Below are positions 62,038 through 64,000 of a stretch of DNA of 64,000 bases, one piece after another (the stretch's first letter is position 1; the number at the start of each line of letters is the position of its first letter). The notes under the pieces were generated by a model. It worked only from the letters and a program-made list of their open reading frames with translations, ran no database searches and had not been told where the DNA came from. The stretch is from assembly GCA_014650015.1 (NCBI GenBank), contig BMUD01000016.1, positions 62,001 to 126,000 on the forward strand, read 5' to 3'. A program made the translations under genes and the position numbers. The DNA is from Streptomyces griseoloalbus. Its GTDB lineage: Bacteria > Actinomycetota > Actinomycetes > Streptomycetales > Streptomycetaceae.

Positions 62038-63813
62038 ATGGCCGAACCGTCCCTCCCCGAACTCTTCCAGGCGCAGGTGGCGCGCACTCCGCACGCCGTC
62101 GCCGTCCACAGCGGTGGACGCGAACTGGACTACGCCGGGCTCAACCACCGGGCGAATCTGCTCGCGCACCAGCTGCTGGCCCGCGGCATCGGCCCGGAGG
62201 ACGTGGTCGGGGTCCGGATCCCCCGGTCGGCCGACCTGCTGGTGGCCCTGCTCGGCGTGCTCAAGGCCGGTGCGGCCTATGTGCCGGTCGACAGCGACTG
62301 CCCGGCCGGGCGGCTCGCGTACATCGTCGAGGACACCGGGCTGGAGCTGATGCTCGTACCGGACGCCGGGGCCGGGGACGAGACCGGGGCCGAGGGCGGC
62401 CCGAGGACGCTGGCGGTCCCCGCCGTGGTCGCCGCCGCCGAGGCGGCCGGCGCCCCCGCGCACGACCCCACGGACGCCGACCGGCCCGCCCCGCTCACCG
62501 CGCGGACCCTGGCGTACGTCATCTACACCTCCGGGTCCACCGGCCGTCCCAAGGGCGTGACGGTGCAGCACGACACCCTCCTGCGCTACCTGGAGTTCGC
62601 CCGCGCCGCCTACCCGAGTCTGGCGGAGGGCGCGCTGCTGCACTCCCCGGTGGCGTTCGACCTCACGGTCACCGCGCTGTACGGGCCGCTGCTGCTGGGC
62701 GGCCAGGTGCGTGTCGGGTCGCTGGACCGGGAGCCGGAGCCCGGTACGGCGGCCGGGCGGCCCGGCTTCGTCAAGGCGACCCCGTCGCATCTGCCGCTGC
62801 TGACCGCGCTGCCGAGCAGCCTGTCACCGACGGGGGAACTGGTCGTCGGCGGCGAGATGCTGATCGGTGACGTCGTCGACCGGTGGCGGCGCACCCACCC
62901 GGGCGCGACCGTGGTCAACGAGTACGGGCCGACCGAGGCGACCGTCGGCTGCTGCGTCTTCTCCATCGGGCCCGACGACCCGATCGAGCCCGGCGCCACC
63001 CCCATCGGCCGCCCGACCCCGGGAACGGAACTGCACGTCCTGGACGAGCGGCTGAACCCGGTCCCGCCCGGCACCGAGGGCGAGCTGTACATCGCGGGCG
63101 GCCAGGTCGCGCGCGGTTATCTGGGCCGCCCCGCACTGACCGCGGAACGGTTCGTCGCCGCACCCGGCGGCGGGCGGATGTACCGCACCGGCGACATCGC
63201 GCGGATGCGGCCCGACGGGCACCTCGAGTACCTGGGCCGCACCGACGACCAGGTCAAGATCCGCGGCTACCGCATCGAACTCGGCGAGGTCACCTCGGTG
63301 GTGGCCGCCCGGCCGGGCGTGCGGCAGGCGGCCGTGATCGCCCGCGAGGACCGCTCCGGCGACTGGTACCTGGCGGGCTACGTGGTCCCGGAGGACGGCG
63401 CGAGCGTCGACCCGGACCGGCTGCGCGAGGCCGTCGCCCGCGTACTGCCCGCCTACATGGTCCCCGCGTCCGTCGTCGTGGTCGGCGAACTGCCCCTGAC
63501 GTCCAACGGCAAGCTCGACAAGGACGCGCTCCCCGAGCCGCCGGCCGAGGACGCCGTGGTGGGCGACGAGGCGGAGACCGAGGCCGAGGCGCGGCTGTGC
63601 GCCCTGTTCGCCGAGATCCTCGGCCTGCCCGCGGTCTACCTCGACGACGACTTCTTCGGCCGGGGCGGCGACAGCCTCCGGGCCGCCCGGCTGGCCAACA
63701 AGGCCCGCAAGGCGGGCTGGACCTTCGGGCTGCGCGACGTACTGGAGCTGCGCACCCCGCGCGCGCTGGCAGCACACGCCCCGGACGCCGTGACCGAGGG
63801 AGCCGTGTCGTGA
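62038..63813 (+). CDS. Stand-alone NRPS: A(Asn) - PCP
   Basis: This 591-aa A-PCP didomain has A3 [14 protein letters not shown] and A10 [11 protein letters not shown], both intact. The specificity residues read DLTKVGEVGK, an Asn code. The PCP has [12 protein letters not shown]. It would activate Asn and hold it on its own carrier, ready for transfer to module 6 of NRPS 3, whose A domain is decayed. ATG 62038 follows AAGAGGAC. The stop overlaps the start of the next frame (GTGA), so the following gene is co-translated. Confidence 0.93.
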   Translation: MAEPSLPELFQAQVARTPHAVAVHSGGRELDYAGLNHRANLLAHQLLARGIGPEDVVGVRIPRSADLLVALLGVLKAGAAYVPVDSDCPAGRLAYIVEDTGLELMLVPDAGAGDETGAEGGPRTLAVPAVVAAAEAAGAPAHDPTDADRPAPLTARTLAYVIYTSGSTGRPKGVTVQHDTLLRYLEFARAAYPSLAEGALLHSPVAFDLTVTALYGPLLLGGQVRVGSLDREPEPGTAAGRPGFVKATPSHLPLLTALPSSLSPTGELVVGGEMLIGDVVDRWRRTHPGATVVNEYGPTEATVGCCVFSIGPDDPIEPGATPIGRPTPGTELHVLDERLNPVPPGTEGELYIAGGQVARGYLGRPALTAERFVAAPGGGRMYRTGDIARMRPDGHLEYLGRTDDQVKIRGYRIELGEVTSVVAARPGVRQAAVIAREDRSGDWYLAGYVVPEDGASVDPDRLREAVARVLPAYMVPASVVVVGELPLTSNGKLDKDALPEPPAEDAVVGDEAETEAEARLCALFAEILGLPAVYLDDDFFGRGGDSLRAARLANKARKAGWTFGLRDVLELRTPRALAAHAPDAVTEGAVS

Positions 63814-64000
63814 CCGCCGAGGAAGGGGTGGCCTCGGGGCATGCGGTGGCCTCTGACGGTGCGGTGGCCTCGGGGCAAGTGGTGGCTTCCGGTGGTGCGG
63901 TGGCCTCGGGGCAAGTGGTGGCTTCCGGTGGTGCGGTGGCCTCGGGGCAAGTGGTGGCTTCCGGTGGTGCGGTGGCCTCGGGGCAAGTGGTGGCCTCTGA
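63810..64000 (+). CDS. Start of a repeat-containing protein, truncated by the window edge
   Basis: GTG 63810 overlaps the A-PCP stop. The frame stays open to the last base. It reads [18 protein letters not shown] and then three full copies, and part of a fourth, of the 12-residue unit [13 protein letters not shown] low-complexity N-terminal tail of this kind may be a linker before an enzyme domain beyond the window, or the whole repeat may be tolerated junk. No family can be assigned. Confidence 0.6.
   Translation, partial: MTAEEGVASGHAVASDGAVASGQVVASGGAVASGQVVASGGAVASGQVVASGGAVASGQVVAS
63864..63995. repeat. 36-bp in-frame tandem repeat
   Basis: Three complete identical 36-bp units (63864-63899, 63900-63935, 63936-63971) and a partial fourth follow a diverged unit that starts near 63828. 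Because 36 is a multiple of three, the copy number could change without breaking the frame. Confidence 0.95.

Noticed and set aside
63636-63986. Minus-strand frame with repeated [12 protein letters not shown] at the right edge
   Set aside because: It is the antisense reading of the 36-bp repeat. The plus-strand frame is coupled to the A-PCP gene and has a coherent start.
63864-63995. CRISPR array
   Set aside because: The repeats are directly tandem with no unique spacers and are in frame with a coding sequence.

Overview
The window is very GC-rich with strong third-position G/C bias, many ATGA/GTGA gene overlaps, a conservon (cvn) operon and an A-factor/butyrolactone locus. This points to an actinomycete, almost certainly Streptomyces. 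No rRNA or CRISPR array is visible.

Layout. (1) 0-5.4 kb: an AraC regulator, an aldo/keto reductase divergent from a TetR regulator with two palindromic operators between them, a zinc-type alcohol/quinone oxidoreductase broken by a 22-bp tandem duplication, and a carboxylesterase. (2) 5.7-10.2 kb: a Tn7-like transposition module, TnsA-TnsB-TnsC-TniQ, on the minus strand. (3) 10.3-13 kb: a butyrolactone signalling trio (AfsA-like synthase, ArpA-like receptor, NAD-binding epimerase-like protein). (4) 13.7-18.3 kb: a conservon operon (sensor kinase, roadblock protein, DUF742 protein, GTPase, CYP157-like P450), facing a second P450. (5) 19.9-22.7 kb: two conserved proteins of unknown role and a stretch of degenerate tRNA-like sequences ending in a strong hairpin. 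(6) 22.9 kb to the right edge: a lipopeptide NRPS cluster that continues beyond the window.

The NRPS cluster. Three NRPS proteins (32940-57358) carry seven modules. Reading the specificity residues by eye gives Thr, N-methyl-Tyr-like, Leu-like, D-Phe, a module with no adenylation domain, a module with a decayed adenylation domain, and Ser followed by a thioesterase. Two separate A-PCP proteins downstream have Thr-type and Asn-type codes and can supply the two deficient modules in trans. The order Thr / N-Me-Tyr / Leu / D-Phe / Thr / Asn / Ser is that of the cinnamoyl lipodepsipeptide WS9326A. A P450-ferredoxin pair, an MbtH protein, two type II thioesterases and a thioesterase-like protein with a cysteine nucleophile (a candidate aminoacyl shuttle) complete the peptide machinery.

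The acyl-chain section (25.3-30.3 kb) has a ketosynthase, a chain-length-factor-like partner, an acyl carrier protein and a double-hotdog dehydratase. Between the carrier protein and the dehydratase sit three small, translationally coupled proteins that resemble the DsrE/DsrF/DsrH (TusD/C/B) sulfur-relay trio. This is the least expected part of the window and the best candidate for undescribed biochemistry. Further acyl genes (ketoreductase, isomerase, desaturase) are absent here and would have to lie outside the window or be borrowed from primary metabolism.
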